Positions 36,149 through 44,427 are shown, numbered from the stretch's first letter. The stretch: DNA of 64,000 bases from Lachnospiraceae bacterium XBB1006 (GCA_900115795.1 FOXT01000004.1:124001-188000); one strand, 5' to 3'. The notes: a model not told the origin generated them from the letters alone. A program made the numbers and translations.

Positions 36149-36866
36149 GTTTTCCAAACATGGTTGCATGAAATTCATCGGTCATTTGGATATTATGCGT
36201 TATTTTCAAAAAGCAAATATCCGCGCCGGTTTGGATGTTGCATATTCCGAGGGATTTAATCCACACCAGATTATGTCTTTTGCCGCACCACTTGGGGTTG
36301 GATTAACAAGTGATGCCGAGTATATGGATATTCAAGTTAAGACGACGGATAGCACGGCAGACAGCCTTGCACGCCTAAATGCGGTTATGGTTGACGGAAT
36401 GCAAATTCTTGAATACAAACGTCTACCGGATGATGCTAAGAAATCCATGAGTTTAGTTGCCTTAGCTGACTACTATGTTTATCCCAAAATAGAAGATTCC
36501 GTGTTTGACAATTTAACAATTCTAACGAATCAAATAACAAAATTTATGGCTCAACCGGAAATACTTGTCATTAAGAAAACAAAAAAAAGTGAAAAAGTAA
36601 TTGATTTAAAACCACACATCCATCAATTTTCAATGGATTTTTATAACAGCAAAGAAGAAGAGTGCCTTAACCAATGTGCCTTCTTTTTATCTGTTACCAC
36701 CGGTAGTGAAACAAACATCCGACCGGAATTAGTAGTAAATGCATTTTACGAATTTTTAGGACGGGAATTTTGTGAGTCCAACTTCCAGATTCACCGTCAA
36801 GAAGTTTATACACAAATAGACGGAAAATATGTTCCGTTAGGAGAGATGGGGGAAGATATTGTCTAA
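36132..36866 (+). CDS. TIGR03936/DUF2344 radical-SAM-associated protein
   Basis: A 244-residue protein beginning MKIRIKFSKHG and carrying FIGHLDIMRYFQKANIRAGLDVAYSEGFNPHQ, the hallmark of DUF2344. In many genomes this domain is fused to the TIGR03960 protein encoded just upstream. The TTG at 36132 stands 8 bases after AAGGAGG and is preferred over the GTG at 36123, which overlaps the ribosome binding site. The following RNase E/G gene overlaps it by 8 bases. Confidence 0.9.
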   Translation: MKIRIKFSKHGCMKFIGHLDIMRYFQKANIRAGLDVAYSEGFNPHQIMSFAAPLGVGLTSDAEYMDIQVKTTDSTADSLARLNAVMVDGMQILEYKRLPDDAKKSMSLVALADYYVYPKIEDSVFDNLTILTNQITKFMAQPEILVIKKTKKSEKVIDLKPHIHQFSMDFYNSKEEECLNQCAFFLSVTTGSETNIRPELVVNAFYEFLGREFCESNFQIHRQEVYTQIDGKYVPLGEMGEDIV

Positions 36867-38088
36867 TACACTAGTATTAACCAGAATGCCGGTATACGAA
36901 TGTTTAAATATGGTTCCGGAAAAGGAGCCAAAACAGAGTCTTATCCTGGCTCATTTTGAAAATAATCGTGCGAAAACGCTAGAATGCATACGGGAAAATG
37001 ACAGTTTTCTTTCTTCGATTTTTGTTGCACGCGTGGATAGTATTGCCCCACAGATTCATGCCGTTTTTGTAAAAATCACGTCAGACATAACCTGTTATTT
37101 ACCGGATAATGAACTATGCGACGCAATTTTTACTCACAAATCATCAAAGAAAACCATTGCCATTGGTGATGAGTTATTGGTTCAAGTGAGCCGGTTACCT
37201 ATGAAAACCAAGTTTGCATGTGTCACCACACGCCTGACATTTGCCGGGCATTATGTTGTTGTAACATCCAAACCCCCGGCATTCGGTATTTCTCATAAAA
37301 TAAAAAAAGACCGGCAAGAAGAGTTAAAAACGTTTTTTAAAGCTCATTGGGATGACTATTTTCATTTGGATATGGTTCTTAGAACAAATTGTAAGGATGC
37401 CACGTTTCAAGACATCGATAGCGAAGCAAAACGCTTAAGTGCCAAAATGCACTCGCTCTTACAAACAGCTACAACCAAGACACTGTACAGCTGTCTTTAT
37501 CGCAATCGTCCAACCTATTTGCGGTATTTGGAAGGATCCTACAAGGGAGAAATCAATGAAATTGTTACGGATGATGTAGCAATATACGACGAACTGGTAA
37601 CATATTTTGATACGCTTCAATCGTCGGATACCATTCCCTGTCGACTATATACGGATTCTTATCCATTATATCAATTATATTCATTAAAAAAAGAAATTGG
37701 TGATGCTATAAAAACGCGGGTATGGCTGAAATCCGGTGCTTACCTGGTTATTGAACAAACCGAAGCCATGACCGTGATTGATGTAAACAGTGGAAAAAAA
37801 GAAAAACGAAAAAACGATCGCTATTTTTATGATATAAATGTAGAAGCCGCTACAGAAATTTGTCGGCAGTTAATTTTAAGAAACATATCTGGCATATGCA
37901 TTGTGGATTTTATCGATTTATCAGACGAAACGGAAACAGAAAGTTTACTTCAAACAATGCGCACGTTATGCAAAAAAGACCATATTACAACATCCGTTAT
38001 TGACATAACCAAATTACATTTAATGGAATTGACCCGAAAAAAAACGGGGCCAACACTGTTACAACAAATTTTAGAAGATATCTCTTGA
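36859..38088 (+). CDS. Ribonuclease E/G family protein
   Basis: A 409-residue endoribonuclease. An S1-like domain lies near residues 40-130. The catalytic Mg-binding aspartates are at Asp308 (VIDVNSGK) and Asp350 (IVDFIDL), and MELTRKKTG is the usual final block. The protein ends about 10 residues later, so the CPxC zinc-link that joins two subunits in RNase E and G is absent. It starts with a TTG overlapping DUF2344 and its stop overlaps the -35 box of the rplU promoter. Confidence 0.9.
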   Translation: MSNTLVLTRMPVYECLNMVPEKEPKQSLILAHFENNRAKTLECIRENDSFLSSIFVARVDSIAPQIHAVFVKITSDITCYLPDNELCDAIFTHKSSKKTIAIGDELLVQVSRLPMKTKFACVTTRLTFAGHYVVVTSKPPAFGISHKIKKDRQEELKTFFKAHWDDYFHLDMVLRTNCKDATFQDIDSEAKRLSAKMHSLLQTATTKTLYSCLYRNRPTYLRYLEGSYKGEINEIVTDDVAIYDELVTYFDTLQSSDTIPCRLYTDSYPLYQLYSLKKEIGDAIKTRVWLKSGAYLVIEQTEAMTVIDVNSGKKEKRKNDRYFYDINVEAATEICRQLILRNISGICIVDFIDLSDETETESLLQTMRTLCKKDHITTSVIDITKLHLMELTRKKTGPTLLQQILEDIS

Positions 38089-38114
38089 CAAAAGCGAGTA
38101 GAGTATGTTAGTAT
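38085..38114 (+). promoter_or_regulatory. Promoter of the rplU-prp-rpmA operon
   Basis: A perfect TTGACA (38085-38090) overlaps the RNase E/G stop codon. An 18-base spacer and TAGTAT (38109-38114) follow. Confidence 0.8.
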
Positions 38115-38117
38115 ACT

Positions 38118-38198
38118 ATAGTATGCCGCACAATTAGGTTTAAGTCTGTGCAAGCACAGCACCAAAATTGGCGAGTAATGATTAATAGGAGGTGCCAT
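38118..38198 (+). ncRNA. L21-type ribosomal protein leader
   Basis: About 80 untranslated bases lie between the promoter and rplU. They contain a CTGTGC-aa-GCACAG hairpin (38146-38159) flanked by CAATT and AATTG arms that can close it, and end with AGGAGGT. Position and layout fit the L21 leader known upstream of rplU in Firmicutes, which is thought to give autoregulation. A covariance search was not possible here. Confidence 0.6.
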
Positions 38199-38507
38199 AT
38201 GTACGCTATTATTGCAACAGGTGGTAAGCAGTACAAAGTAGAAGAAGGCGAAATCATTACCATTGAGAAGCTTGGACTTGAAGAGGGTTCCAAGTACACT
38301 TTTGACCAGGTTTTAGCTGTAAACAATGGCAAGTTAACCGTTGGAACACCAACCGTTAGCGGAGCAACCGTTGAAGCTGAAGTTGTGAAAGAAGGCAGAG
38401 GTAAGAAGGTTATCGTTTACAAGTACAAGAGAAAATCTGGTTATCACAAGAAGAACGGCCACAGACAGGCGTTCACACAGGTTAAGATTAACAAGATTAA
38501 CGCTTAA
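38199..38507 (+). CDS. rplU: 50S ribosomal protein L21
   Basis: A 102-residue ribosomal protein beginning [18 protein letters not shown], with VLAVN and the basic end [23 protein letters not shown]. It is fully typical. The ATG at 38199 follows AGGAGGTGCCAT; the in-frame codon at 38148 lies inside the leader. First gene of the rplU-prp-rpmA operon. Confidence 0.97.
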   Translation: MYAIIATGGKQYKVEEGEIITIEKLGLEEGSKYTFDQVLAVNNGKLTVGTPTVSGATVEAEVVKEGRGKKVIVYKYKRKSGYHKKNGHRQAFTQVKINKINA

Positions 38508-38524
38508 TCCATTAGGTTTTTGAA

Positions 38525-38860
38525 ATGGTAAACGTAACAATTTTTAAGAAAGAAAGTTGTGGAGAAAGTTATATCTCCGGCTTTCATTTTTCTGGACATG
38601 CAGGTTTTGCCGAATCCGGTAAAGACATTGTATGTGCAGGGATATCCGCATTGGTTCTTACAACGATTAATTCTATTGAAACCTTTACGGATGAACATTT
38701 TACATGCGAAGTAGAAGAAGCAAGCGGTGATGTGCAGTTTTCTTTAATCGATATTCCGGGGGAGAAGGCACGGCTTTTGCTGGATAGTCTTGTACTTGGC
38801 GTTACAGGAATTCAAGAAACATATAAACAATATATAACGTTAAATTTTAGGGAGGTGTAA
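38525..38860 (+). CDS. prp: Ribosomal-processing cysteine protease Prp
   Basis: A 111-residue protease that removes the N-terminal extension of L27. The catalytic His is in SGHAGF (residue 23 region) and the Cys in [10 protein letters not shown] (residue 39 region). It lies between rplU and rpmA, as in other Firmicutes and Fusobacteria. The L27 encoded four bases later carries the matching extension, so enzyme and substrate are encoded side by side. Confidence 0.95.
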   Translation: MVNVTIFKKESCGESYISGFHFSGHAGFAESGKDIVCAGISALVLTTINSIETFTDEHFTCEVEEASGDVQFSLIDIPGEKARLLLDSLVLGVTGIQETYKQYITLNFREV

Positions 38861-38864
38861 AGAA

Positions 38865-39149
38865 ATGATGTTAATGAACCTTCAGTTATTCGCTCATAAA
38901 AAGGGAGTTGGTTCTACAAAGAACGGTAGAGATTCCGAGGCTAAGAGATTAGGTGCTAAGAGAGCAGACGGACAGTTCGTAAAAGCTGGAAACATTTTAT
39001 ACAGACAGCGTGGAACAAAGATTCATCCAGGATTAAATGTAGGACGTGGCGGTGACGATACATTATTCGCATTATCCGATGGCGTTTTAAGATTTGAAAG
39101 ACTTGGAAGAGACAAGAAACAGGCTTGTGTATATCCAGTAGAGAAATAA
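38865..39149 (+). CDS. rpmA: 50S ribosomal protein L27 with cleavable N-terminal extension
   Basis: A 94-residue protein. The mature part begins [21 protein letters not shown]. Nine residues precede it (MMLMNLQLF), which is the Prp-cleaved extension. Cleavage is expected after Phe9. Two adjacent ATGs (38865 and 38868) are possible; GGAGGTG stands 8 bases before the first. L27's N-terminus reaches the peptidyl transferase centre, which explains why the extension must be removed. Confidence 0.96.
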   Translation: MMLMNLQLFAHKKGVGSTKNGRDSEAKRLGAKRADGQFVKAGNILYRQRGTKIHPGLNVGRGGDDTLFALSDGVLRFERLGRDKKQACVYPVEK

Positions 39150-39160
39150 GATTATTCAAC

Positions 39161-39195
39161 GAGGACCCGACTGTTATAGCCGGGTCTTCTTTTTC
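39161..39195 (+). terminator. Terminator of the rplU-prp-rpmA operon
   Basis: A 9-bp stem with one G-U pair (GAGGACCCG 39161-39169, CGGGTCTTC 39181-39189) is followed by TTTTTC. Confidence 0.85.
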
Positions 39196-39213
39196 AACTA
39201 TGAGGTACTAATT

Positions 39214-40506
39214 ATGTTTGCAGATCGTGCAAAAATTTTTATAAAATCCGGAAAAGGCGGCGATGGCCACGTCAGTTTCCGTAGAGAAAAATATGTACCG
39301 GACGGTGGTCCGGATGGTGGTGATGGCGGTCATGGTGGCTCCATTATTTTTGAAGTTGATGAAGCCCTAAACACCCTGACGGATTATCGTCACAAACGAA
39401 AGTTCGTAGCCCAGAGTGGTGAAGAAGGTGGCAAAAAGAATTGTCATGGCAAGAATGGTGAAGATCTTATTTTAAGAGTGCCGGCGGGCACTGTAATCAA
39501 AGACAGCGCTACAGACAAAGTAATTGCAGATATGTCTGGCGATAATAAACGGATTGTCTTGCTTAAAGGTGGACGTGGTGGAAAAGGAAATCAACATTAC
39601 GCAACACCTACCATGCAAGCACCGAAATATGCGCAACCGGGACAACCTGCAAAGGAACTTGAAGTGAAGTTAGAATTGAAGGTAATTGCAGATGTCGGCT
39701 TAGTTGGTTTTCCAAACGTAGGTAAATCAACATTTTTAAGTCGTGTTACCAACGCTAAACCTAAAATTGCTAATTATCATTTCACAACGTTGTCACCTAA
39801 TTTGGGCGTAGTAGATATGCCCGATTCAAAAGGATTTGTTATTGCAGACATTCCGGGATTAATTGAAGGCGCATCAGAAGGAATCGGGTTGGGCCATGAA
39901 TTTTTGCGTCACATCGAACGTACGAAGGTTATGATTCATATAGTAGACGGTGCCAGCGTCGAAGGACGTGACCCAATTGCGGATATCAAAGCGATTCGAA
40001 AAGAATTGGCTGCTTATAATCCGGAATTATTAAATAAACCCCAGGTAATTGCAGCGAACAAGATGGATGCCGTATATGGAGATACCAACGAAATCATTGA
40101 GGCATTGCGCAGTGAATTTGAACCTGATGGTTTAAAGATATTCCCTATATCAGCTGTTAGCGGTCAGGGTGTCCGTGAATTGTTGTTTCATGTCAGTTCT
40201 CTCCTTGATGAACTTCCACAGGAAACCGTTATATTCGATCCGGAAGTTGATTTAACGGAAGATTCAATAGAAATAACAGAAGATGGATTTACGGTTATCT
40301 ATGACAACGAAGAAGATGAGTACGTTGTTGAAGGACCTCGTATTGAGCGTATGTTGGGCTATACTAATATCGATTCAGAAAAAGGATTCTTGTTCTTCCA
40401 GAACTTTTTAAAAGATCAAGGTATCTTAGAACAACTAGAGTCCTTGGGAATTGAAGAAGGAGACACTGTACGACTATACGGTCTGTCATTCGAGTATTAC
40501 AAATAA
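39214..40506 (+). CDS. obgE: GTPase Obg/CgtA
   Basis: A 430-residue ribosome-assembly GTPase. The Gly-rich Obg fold is at 1-158 (IKSGKGGDGHVSFRREKYVPDGGPDGGDGG). The G domain has G1 GFPNVGKST near residue 165, G3 DIPGLIEGA near 212 and G4 AANKMDA near 283. A C-terminal OCT domain follows (340-430). It lies directly after rpmA, as in most bacteria, but behind a terminator. Confidence 0.97.
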   Translation: MFADRAKIFIKSGKGGDGHVSFRREKYVPDGGPDGGDGGHGGSIIFEVDEALNTLTDYRHKRKFVAQSGEEGGKKNCHGKNGEDLILRVPAGTVIKDSATDKVIADMSGDNKRIVLLKGGRGGKGNQHYATPTMQAPKYAQPGQPAKELEVKLELKVIADVGLVGFPNVGKSTFLSRVTNAKPKIANYHFTTLSPNLGVVDMPDSKGFVIADIPGLIEGASEGIGLGHEFLRHIERTKVMIHIVDGASVEGRDPIADIKAIRKELAAYNPELLNKPQVIAANKMDAVYGDTNEIIEALRSEFEPDGLKIFPISAVSGQGVRELLFHVSSLLDELPQETVIFDPEVDLTEDSIEITEDGFTVIYDNEEDEYVVEGPRIERMLGYTNIDSEKGFLFFQNFLKDQGILEQLESLGIEEGDTVRLYGLSFEYYK

Positions 40507-40516
40507 GAGGATAAAT

Positions 40517-40807
40517 ATGACAAGTAAACAAAGAGCCTATTTAAAAAGCAAGGCAAGTGTCATGGATCCTATTTTTCAAATTGGGAAATCCAGTGTCACG
40601 GAAGAAAATATTGAAGCGATTTCTGAAGCAATTGAAAAGCGTGAACTAATTAAATTAAATGTACTAAAAAATTGTATGGACGATCCAAAGGAAATTGCCC
40701 AGGCAATTGCGGAACACACGCATTCTGAAGTTGTACAGGTTATCGGGAAGAAGATTGTTTTGTTTAAGCAAAAACGAAAAGACAGTGTCTATCATTTACC
40801 AAAATAA
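40517..40807 (+). CDS. YhbY family RNA-binding protein (CRM domain)
   Basis: A 96-residue CRM-domain protein: LTSKQRAYLKS-type start, the long helix to FQIGKSSVTEENIEAI, and LIKLNVLKN. YhbY (YqeI) binds pre-ribosomal RNA in 50S assembly. The ATG at 40517 with AGAGGAT upstream is chosen, since the earlier in-frame codon lies within obg. It is the first gene of the yqeI-nadD-yqeK-rsfS group. Confidence 0.93.
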   Translation: MTSKQRAYLKSKASVMDPIFQIGKSSVTEENIEAISEAIEKRELIKLNVLKNCMDDPKEIAQAIAEHTHSEVVQVIGKKIVLFKQKRKDSVYHLPK

Positions 40808-40824
40808 GAAAAGGATGCAATGCA

Positions 40825-41430
40825 ATGAAAGTTGGTATTTTCGGTGGAACATTTAATCCTATCCACAATGGGCATCTGCTTATTGCAGAAAATGCCTATA
40901 CACAGTTTCAACTAGATAAAGTGGTTTTTTTACCTGCCGGTATTCCGCCACACAAACAATCCATGGGAATTATAGACGGTAAGCGTCGCATAGAAATGGT
41001 CGCTTCTGCAATAAAGGATATTCCTTATTTTACTTATGATCCCCTTGAGGTGGAACAGCAGTGTGTAAATTACACCTACCAGACGCTTTATACGCTGAAA
41101 CAGAAGCATGAAACATGGGATTTATATTTTATCATGGGTGCGGATTCCCTGCTCTATTTTGACCAGTGGGTTAAGCCGGATGCAATTTTACAGTACGCAA
41201 CGATTCTTGCTGCTGTTCGCGATGGCGTTGATACAACTGGTTTACAGAAAAAAATAGAGTCCATCCGCAGACAATATTCCGGTAATTTAGAAATTATTTA
41301 TACTCCGGAATTTAATGTTTCTTCTCACGATATCAGAAAACGTGTTGCCAAAAAACAAAGCATTCGTTTTTTAGTTCCAGATGATGTACGTACAATCATA
41401 CTGGAAGAGAAACTGTATACCGAAGAGTAA
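40825..41430 (+). CDS. nadD: Nicotinate-nucleotide adenylyltransferase
   Basis: A 201-residue enzyme of NAD synthesis that adenylates nicotinate mononucleotide. The motif GGTFNPIHNGHLLIAE is at residues 6-21, MGADSLLYFDQW near 108-119 and the ISSSxIR-like VSSHDIRKRV near 171-180. The gene is followed by yqeK and rsfS in the conserved order of Firmicutes. Confidence 0.96.
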   Translation: MKVGIFGGTFNPIHNGHLLIAENAYTQFQLDKVVFLPAGIPPHKQSMGIIDGKRRIEMVASAIKDIPYFTYDPLEVEQQCVNYTYQTLYTLKQKHETWDLYFIMGADSLLYFDQWVKPDAILQYATILAAVRDGVDTTGLQKKIESIRRQYSGNLEIIYTPEFNVSSHDIRKRVAKKQSIRFLVPDDVRTIILEEKLYTEE

Positions 41431-41450
41431 TCCAATTTACGGAGGCAGTC

Positions 41451-42035
41451 ATGACGACAGAAGTGGAAGAAATTTTAAATCATTTGAAAAAAATTTTGAA
41501 GCCCGAGCGTTATCATCATACTATTGGTGTAATGTATACTGCGGCCAATCTTGCATATGCCTATGGGTTTGATGCAGACAAAGCTATTTTAGCAGGTGCA
41601 CTACATGATTGTGCAAAGCTTGCCGAATCCATTGACTATATTGCTGAATGTAAACGTGCAGGTATTGTAGTACCATCATTTTGTTACGAGAATCCAGCAT
41701 TATTGCATGCAGACCTTGGCGCTGTTTACGCAAAAGAGCAGTATCATATTGAGGACGAAGAAATACTCCATGCCATACGGGTTCACACAACCGGTTGTGT
41801 CAATATGACCCTGCTTGATAAAATTATATATATAGCAGACTATATCGAACCAGGCAGATATCCTTATGATGGGATTGAAACGTTACGTCATGCTGCCTAT
41901 AAAGATTTAGATTATGCTGTTTTATTAGAATCAGAAAACGTATTATCCTATCTGAAAGAGCGTGGAGTCGTAATCGATCCATGTACTCAGGAAACGTACG
42001 AATATTACAAAGCAGTGGTGGAAAGCAGGAGGTAA
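41451..42035 (+). CDS. yqeK: YqeK family HD domain hydrolase (Ap4A hydrolase)
   Basis: A 194-residue HD-domain protein. The metal ligands are visible: RYHHTIGVM near residue 24, GALHDCAKL near 47, HADLGA near 84 and DKIIYIADYIEPGR near 125. YqeK enzymes hydrolyse diadenosine tetraphosphate symmetrically. It has GGAGG before the ATG and rsfS follows after a single base. Confidence 0.92.
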   Translation: MTTEVEEILNHLKKILKPERYHHTIGVMYTAANLAYAYGFDADKAILAGALHDCAKLAESIDYIAECKRAGIVVPSFCYENPALLHADLGAVYAKEQYHIEDEEILHAIRVHTTGCVNMTLLDKIIYIADYIEPGRYPYDGIETLRHAAYKDLDYAVLLESENVLSYLKERGVVIDPCTQETYEYYKAVVESRR

Positions 42036-42036
42036 A

Positions 42037-42396
42037 ATGGCAGATTCATTAGAAATGGTTAAACTTGCCTGTCATGGGCTAAGTGAAAAAAAAGCCGAGA
42101 ACATTGAAGTTATTGATATTACGGAAGTATCGGTAATGAGTGATTACTTTGTTTTGGCAAGTGCAAGTAATCAGAATCAGATGAGTGCATTGGTACGAAG
42201 TGTTGATGAAGAATTGACAAAAGCCGGCTATGCACTTAAGTCACAGGAAGGAAACAACTATTCCTCCTGGATTTTGTTAGATTATACGGATATCATTGTT
42301 CACATTTTTACACATGAAGACCGTGAGTTTTACAATTTGGAAAAATTATGGCAAGACGGAAAGAAAATAGAAGTTACAGAAGAATTCTTTTCTTAA
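42037..42396 (+). CDS. rsfS: Ribosomal silencing factor RsfS
   Basis: A 119-residue RsfS/Iojap protein that binds L14 and blocks subunit joining under poor nutrients. VIDITEVSVMSDYFVLASASN, then QEGNNYSSWILLDYTDIIVHIF and REFYNLEKLW are the family blocks. Last gene of this operon; a strong hairpin follows. Confidence 0.95.
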   Translation: MADSLEMVKLACHGLSEKKAENIEVIDITEVSVMSDYFVLASASNQNQMSALVRSVDEELTKAGYALKSQEGNNYSSWILLDYTDIIVHIFTHEDREFYNLEKLWQDGKKIEVTEEFFS

Positions 42397-42398
42397 TC

Positions 42399-42434
42399 GA
42401 AAGGTTCGTAAGAGAGTATCCTTACGAACCTTTC
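42399..42434. terminator. Hairpin between convergent rsfS and lexA
   Basis: A perfect 14-bp inverted repeat (GAAAGGTTCGTAAG 42399-42412, CTTACGAACCTTTC 42421-42434) with an 8-base loop. T tracts are weak on both strands; it probably serves both genes. Confidence 0.75.
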
Positions 42435-42441
42435 CTTTATT

Positions 42442-43056
42442 CTACAAAAATCGAAATACTCCAAATACCTTTCCCAGGATTTCACAATTCGGAACAATAA
42501 TTGGCTCCATGGAATCATTCTCCGGCTGAAGACGAATATAACCATCTTCTTTATAAAATGTCTTAACGGTAGCCGAATCATCCACCAATGCAACAATAAT
42601 CTCGCCATTGCGGGCAACAGAAGTCTGTTCTACCAAAAGCTGATCTCCATCAAATATCCCGGCATTAATCATACTTTCTCCCTTTACAGTAAGCATAAAT
42701 GTCTGTGCATTTGGCATATATTCACTTGGAACAGGGAAGTAATTCTCAATGTTCTCGACCGCCAAAATCGGAGCACCTGCTGCAACCTTTCCAACCATTG
42801 GAACATTAACCATTTCCCTTCTGGTCAAATTAAACGCATCGTCCATAATCTCTATTGCACGTGGCTTTGTCTGATCACGACGAATATAACCATTCTTCTC
42901 TAATTTCTCCAAATGTGCATGAACAGAAGAAGTGGATTTTAAATGAACTGCCTCACATATCTCGCGAACGGCAGGAGGATATCCTTTCGATAAAATCTCT
43001 GATTTAATGAATTCTAATATTTCTTTCTGCTTTGGTGTGATCTTGCCTTGTTCCAT
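42442..43056 (-). CDS. lexA: LexA repressor (SOS response)
   Basis: A 204-residue repressor and self-cleaving protease. The N-terminal winged helix runs about 1-70 ([26 protein letters not shown]). The scissile Ala93-Gly94 bond lies in KVAAGAP; the catalytic pair is Ser128 (KGESMI) and Lys165 (TVKTFY). The ATG at 43056 stands 6 bases after the AAGGAGG; earlier in-frame ATGs overlap or precede it. It is divergent from the LysM protein across a shared operator region. Confidence 0.96.
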   Translation of the reverse strand: MEQGKITPKQKEILEFIKSEILSKGYPPAVREICEAVHLKSTSSVHAHLEKLEKNGYIRRDQTKPRAIEIMDDAFNLTRREMVNVPMVGKVAAGAPILAVENIENYFPVPSEYMPNAQTFMLTVKGESMINAGIFDGDQLLVEQTSVARNGEIIVALVDDSATVKTFYKEDGYIRLQPENDSMEPIIVPNCEILGKVFGVFRFL

Positions 43057-43091
43057 AAGCATCCTCCTTAAACAAATTTGCTGATAAACAT

Positions 43092-43120
43092 ATTTTACCA
43101 TAGATATATCCGAAAGGCAA
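43092..43120 (-). promoter_or_regulatory. Promoter of lexA
   Basis: On the minus strand: TTGCCT, a 17-base spacer and TAAAAT preceded by TGG (extended -10). A LexA-type box overlaps the -35. Confidence 0.65.
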
Positions 43121-43131
43121 ACATATATTCC
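43118..43131. promoter_or_regulatory. Candidate LexA operator, degenerate
   Basis: CAAACATATATTCC keeps one good half-site (CAAACAT) and overlaps the lexA -35 box. Confidence 0.45.
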
Positions 43132-43144
43132 GAAAATTTGTTCG
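43131..43144. promoter_or_regulatory. Candidate LexA operator
   Basis: CGAAAATTTGTTCG has CGAA...TTCG arms like the Gram-positive SOS box (CGAAC-N4-GTTCG). Confidence 0.6.
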
Positions 43145-43153
43145 CAAAACTAC

Positions 43154-43182
43154 TTGACAAACATTTGTTTGGATATTACAAT
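43154..43182 (+). promoter_or_regulatory. SOS-controlled promoter of the LysM protein
   Basis: TTGACA (43154-43159), a 17-base spacer and TACAAT (43177-43182). A perfect-armed LexA box fills the space between the two elements. Confidence 0.8.
43158..43171. promoter_or_regulatory. LexA operator in the promoter spacer
   Basis: CAAACATTTGTTTG: perfect CAAAC and GTTTG arms, 14 bases, placed between -35 and -10 of the LysM gene. Confidence 0.75.
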
Positions 43183-43199
43183 ATAGGAAACAGTTGTTC

Positions 43200-43213
43200 G
43201 AAACATACGTTTG
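43200..43213. promoter_or_regulatory. LexA operator downstream of the promoter
   Basis: GAAACATACGTTTG with AAAC and GTTT arms, just before the ribosome binding site of the LysM gene. Confidence 0.7.
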
Positions 43214-43230
43214 TACTAGGAGGATCAAAG

Positions 43231-43599
43231 ATGAGCAATACAGTAAGAAATAATCATACATCCAGCAGAAGTATACAGCGAAAACCAACGGCACATAAGA
43301 ATATCGGGTATTGTTTTCTGATTATCGTAATATGTCTTTTTATAGCAATCCTGACACACAAGCTTATGGCACAACCGGAACAGGCCCATGCATCCGATGG
43401 CGGCACTACCGTATATAAAAGTATTGTAATAAAAGAACAGGACAGTTTATGGTCTCTCGCAAAGGAATATGGAAGGGGGAACTTTGGCGGAACCAAACAC
43501 TACATCGCAATGCTACGAAAAGTTAACCATCTGGAGAACAATACCATCCATGCCGGAGAAAGCATTATTGTACCAATCCATATTTCTTCTGTTCATTAA
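43231..43599 (+). CDS. YneA-like SOS cell division suppressor with LysM domain
   Basis: A 122-residue protein. A basic cytosolic N-terminus is followed by one membrane helix (about 26-45) and a C-terminal LysM domain (about 62-115: IVIKEQDSLWSLAKEYG to HAGESIIVPI). Divergence from lexA and strong LexA boxes make it the counterpart of YneA, which delays division during DNA damage. The sequence itself shows only the TM-LysM layout. The ATG at 43231 is 7 bases after AGGAGG; the longer frame from 43078 runs through the operators and is not used. Confidence 0.85.
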   Translation: MSNTVRNNHTSSRSIQRKPTAHKNIGYCFLIIVICLFIAILTHKLMAQPEQAHASDGGTTVYKSIVIKEQDSLWSLAKEYGRGNFGGTKHYIAMLRKVNHLENNTIHAGESIIVPIHISSVH

Positions 43600-43607
43600 A
43601 AGATTGT

Positions 43608-43636
43608 TTGCTATTTTATTGGAAAATAAGTATAAT
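43608..43636 (+). promoter_or_regulatory. Promoter of the acyltransferase gene
   Basis: TTGCTA (43608-43613), a 17-base spacer and a perfect TATAAT (43631-43636). Confidence 0.75.
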
Positions 43637-43653
43637 AATTCTTGGAGGTAACT

Positions 43654-44418
43654 ATGCTAAGAATTCTTTATACTATATTACGAAACGTTTTTCATTTATA
43701 TATGATACCGTTAATGCGCTATGTAGGAAAACATCCTGAAAAATATACAGAAGAGAAGCGTTACCGCTTGGTAAGACGTCTATCACGTCTGGTTACACGC
43801 GCAGGACATATACACACCAGATACTACGGATTAGAGAATATTCCAAAGGGCGGTAATTACATACTATGTGCAAATCATCAGGGGAAATTTGATGCATTAG
43901 CGATTGTTAATGGACATGAACGTCCCTGCTCCCTTGTAATGGACTATGAACGATCACAGATGTATGTTGTTAATGAAATTATGACCCTTCTTCAGGGGAA
44001 GCGATTGAAGCGTAATGATGTACGTCAGGCAATGACTATTATTATGGAAATGGCAGAAGAGTTAAAGAGTGGGAAGAAGTTTATTATTTTTCCGGAGGGT
44101 GGCTATCGCTTAGAGAAAGAAAATCACCTTTATCCATTTAAACCTGGATGTTTTAAGAGTGTACAGAAAGCACATTCTCAAATCGTTCCTGTTGTTATTA
44201 TTGACTCATACAAAGCTTATAAATATAATAGTTTAAGACGCGTTTACAATGAGGTGTATTTTTTAAAACCCATTTCCTATAACGAGATTAGTGGTCTCAA
44301 GACACAAGATATTGCACAACTTGTGCAAGCACGTATAGGCGAGAAAATATTAGAAGTAACGGATATTAAAGAAGATGAACTGTTCATTCGACTTGATTCA
44401 AACACCGTATTAATATAG
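43654..44418 (+). CDS. 1-acyl-sn-glycerol-3-phosphate acyltransferase (PlsC-like)
   Basis: A 254-residue lysophospholipid acyltransferase. The HX4D motif is NHQGKFDAL near residue 73, and FPEGGYR is near 147. It has no long membrane helix beyond the N-terminus. It is likely to add the second acyl chain to phosphatidic acid. The ATG at 43654 follows TTGGAGG; the TTG at 43642 lies on the ribosome binding site. Its own promoter and terminator make it monocistronic. Confidence 0.88.
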   Translation: MLRILYTILRNVFHLYMIPLMRYVGKHPEKYTEEKRYRLVRRLSRLVTRAGHIHTRYYGLENIPKGGNYILCANHQGKFDALAIVNGHERPCSLVMDYERSQMYVVNEIMTLLQGKRLKRNDVRQAMTIIMEMAEELKSGKKFIIFPEGGYRLEKENHLYPFKPGCFKSVQKAHSQIVPVVIIDSYKAYKYNSLRRVYNEVYFLKPISYNEISGLKTQDIAQLVQARIGEKILEVTDIKEDELFIRLDSNTVLI

Positions 44419-44427
44419 ACAATTCAC

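Noticed and set aside
43078-43230. N-terminal extension of the LysM protein
   Set aside because: It would run through the promoter and LexA boxes; the ATG at 43231 has a strong ribosome binding site.
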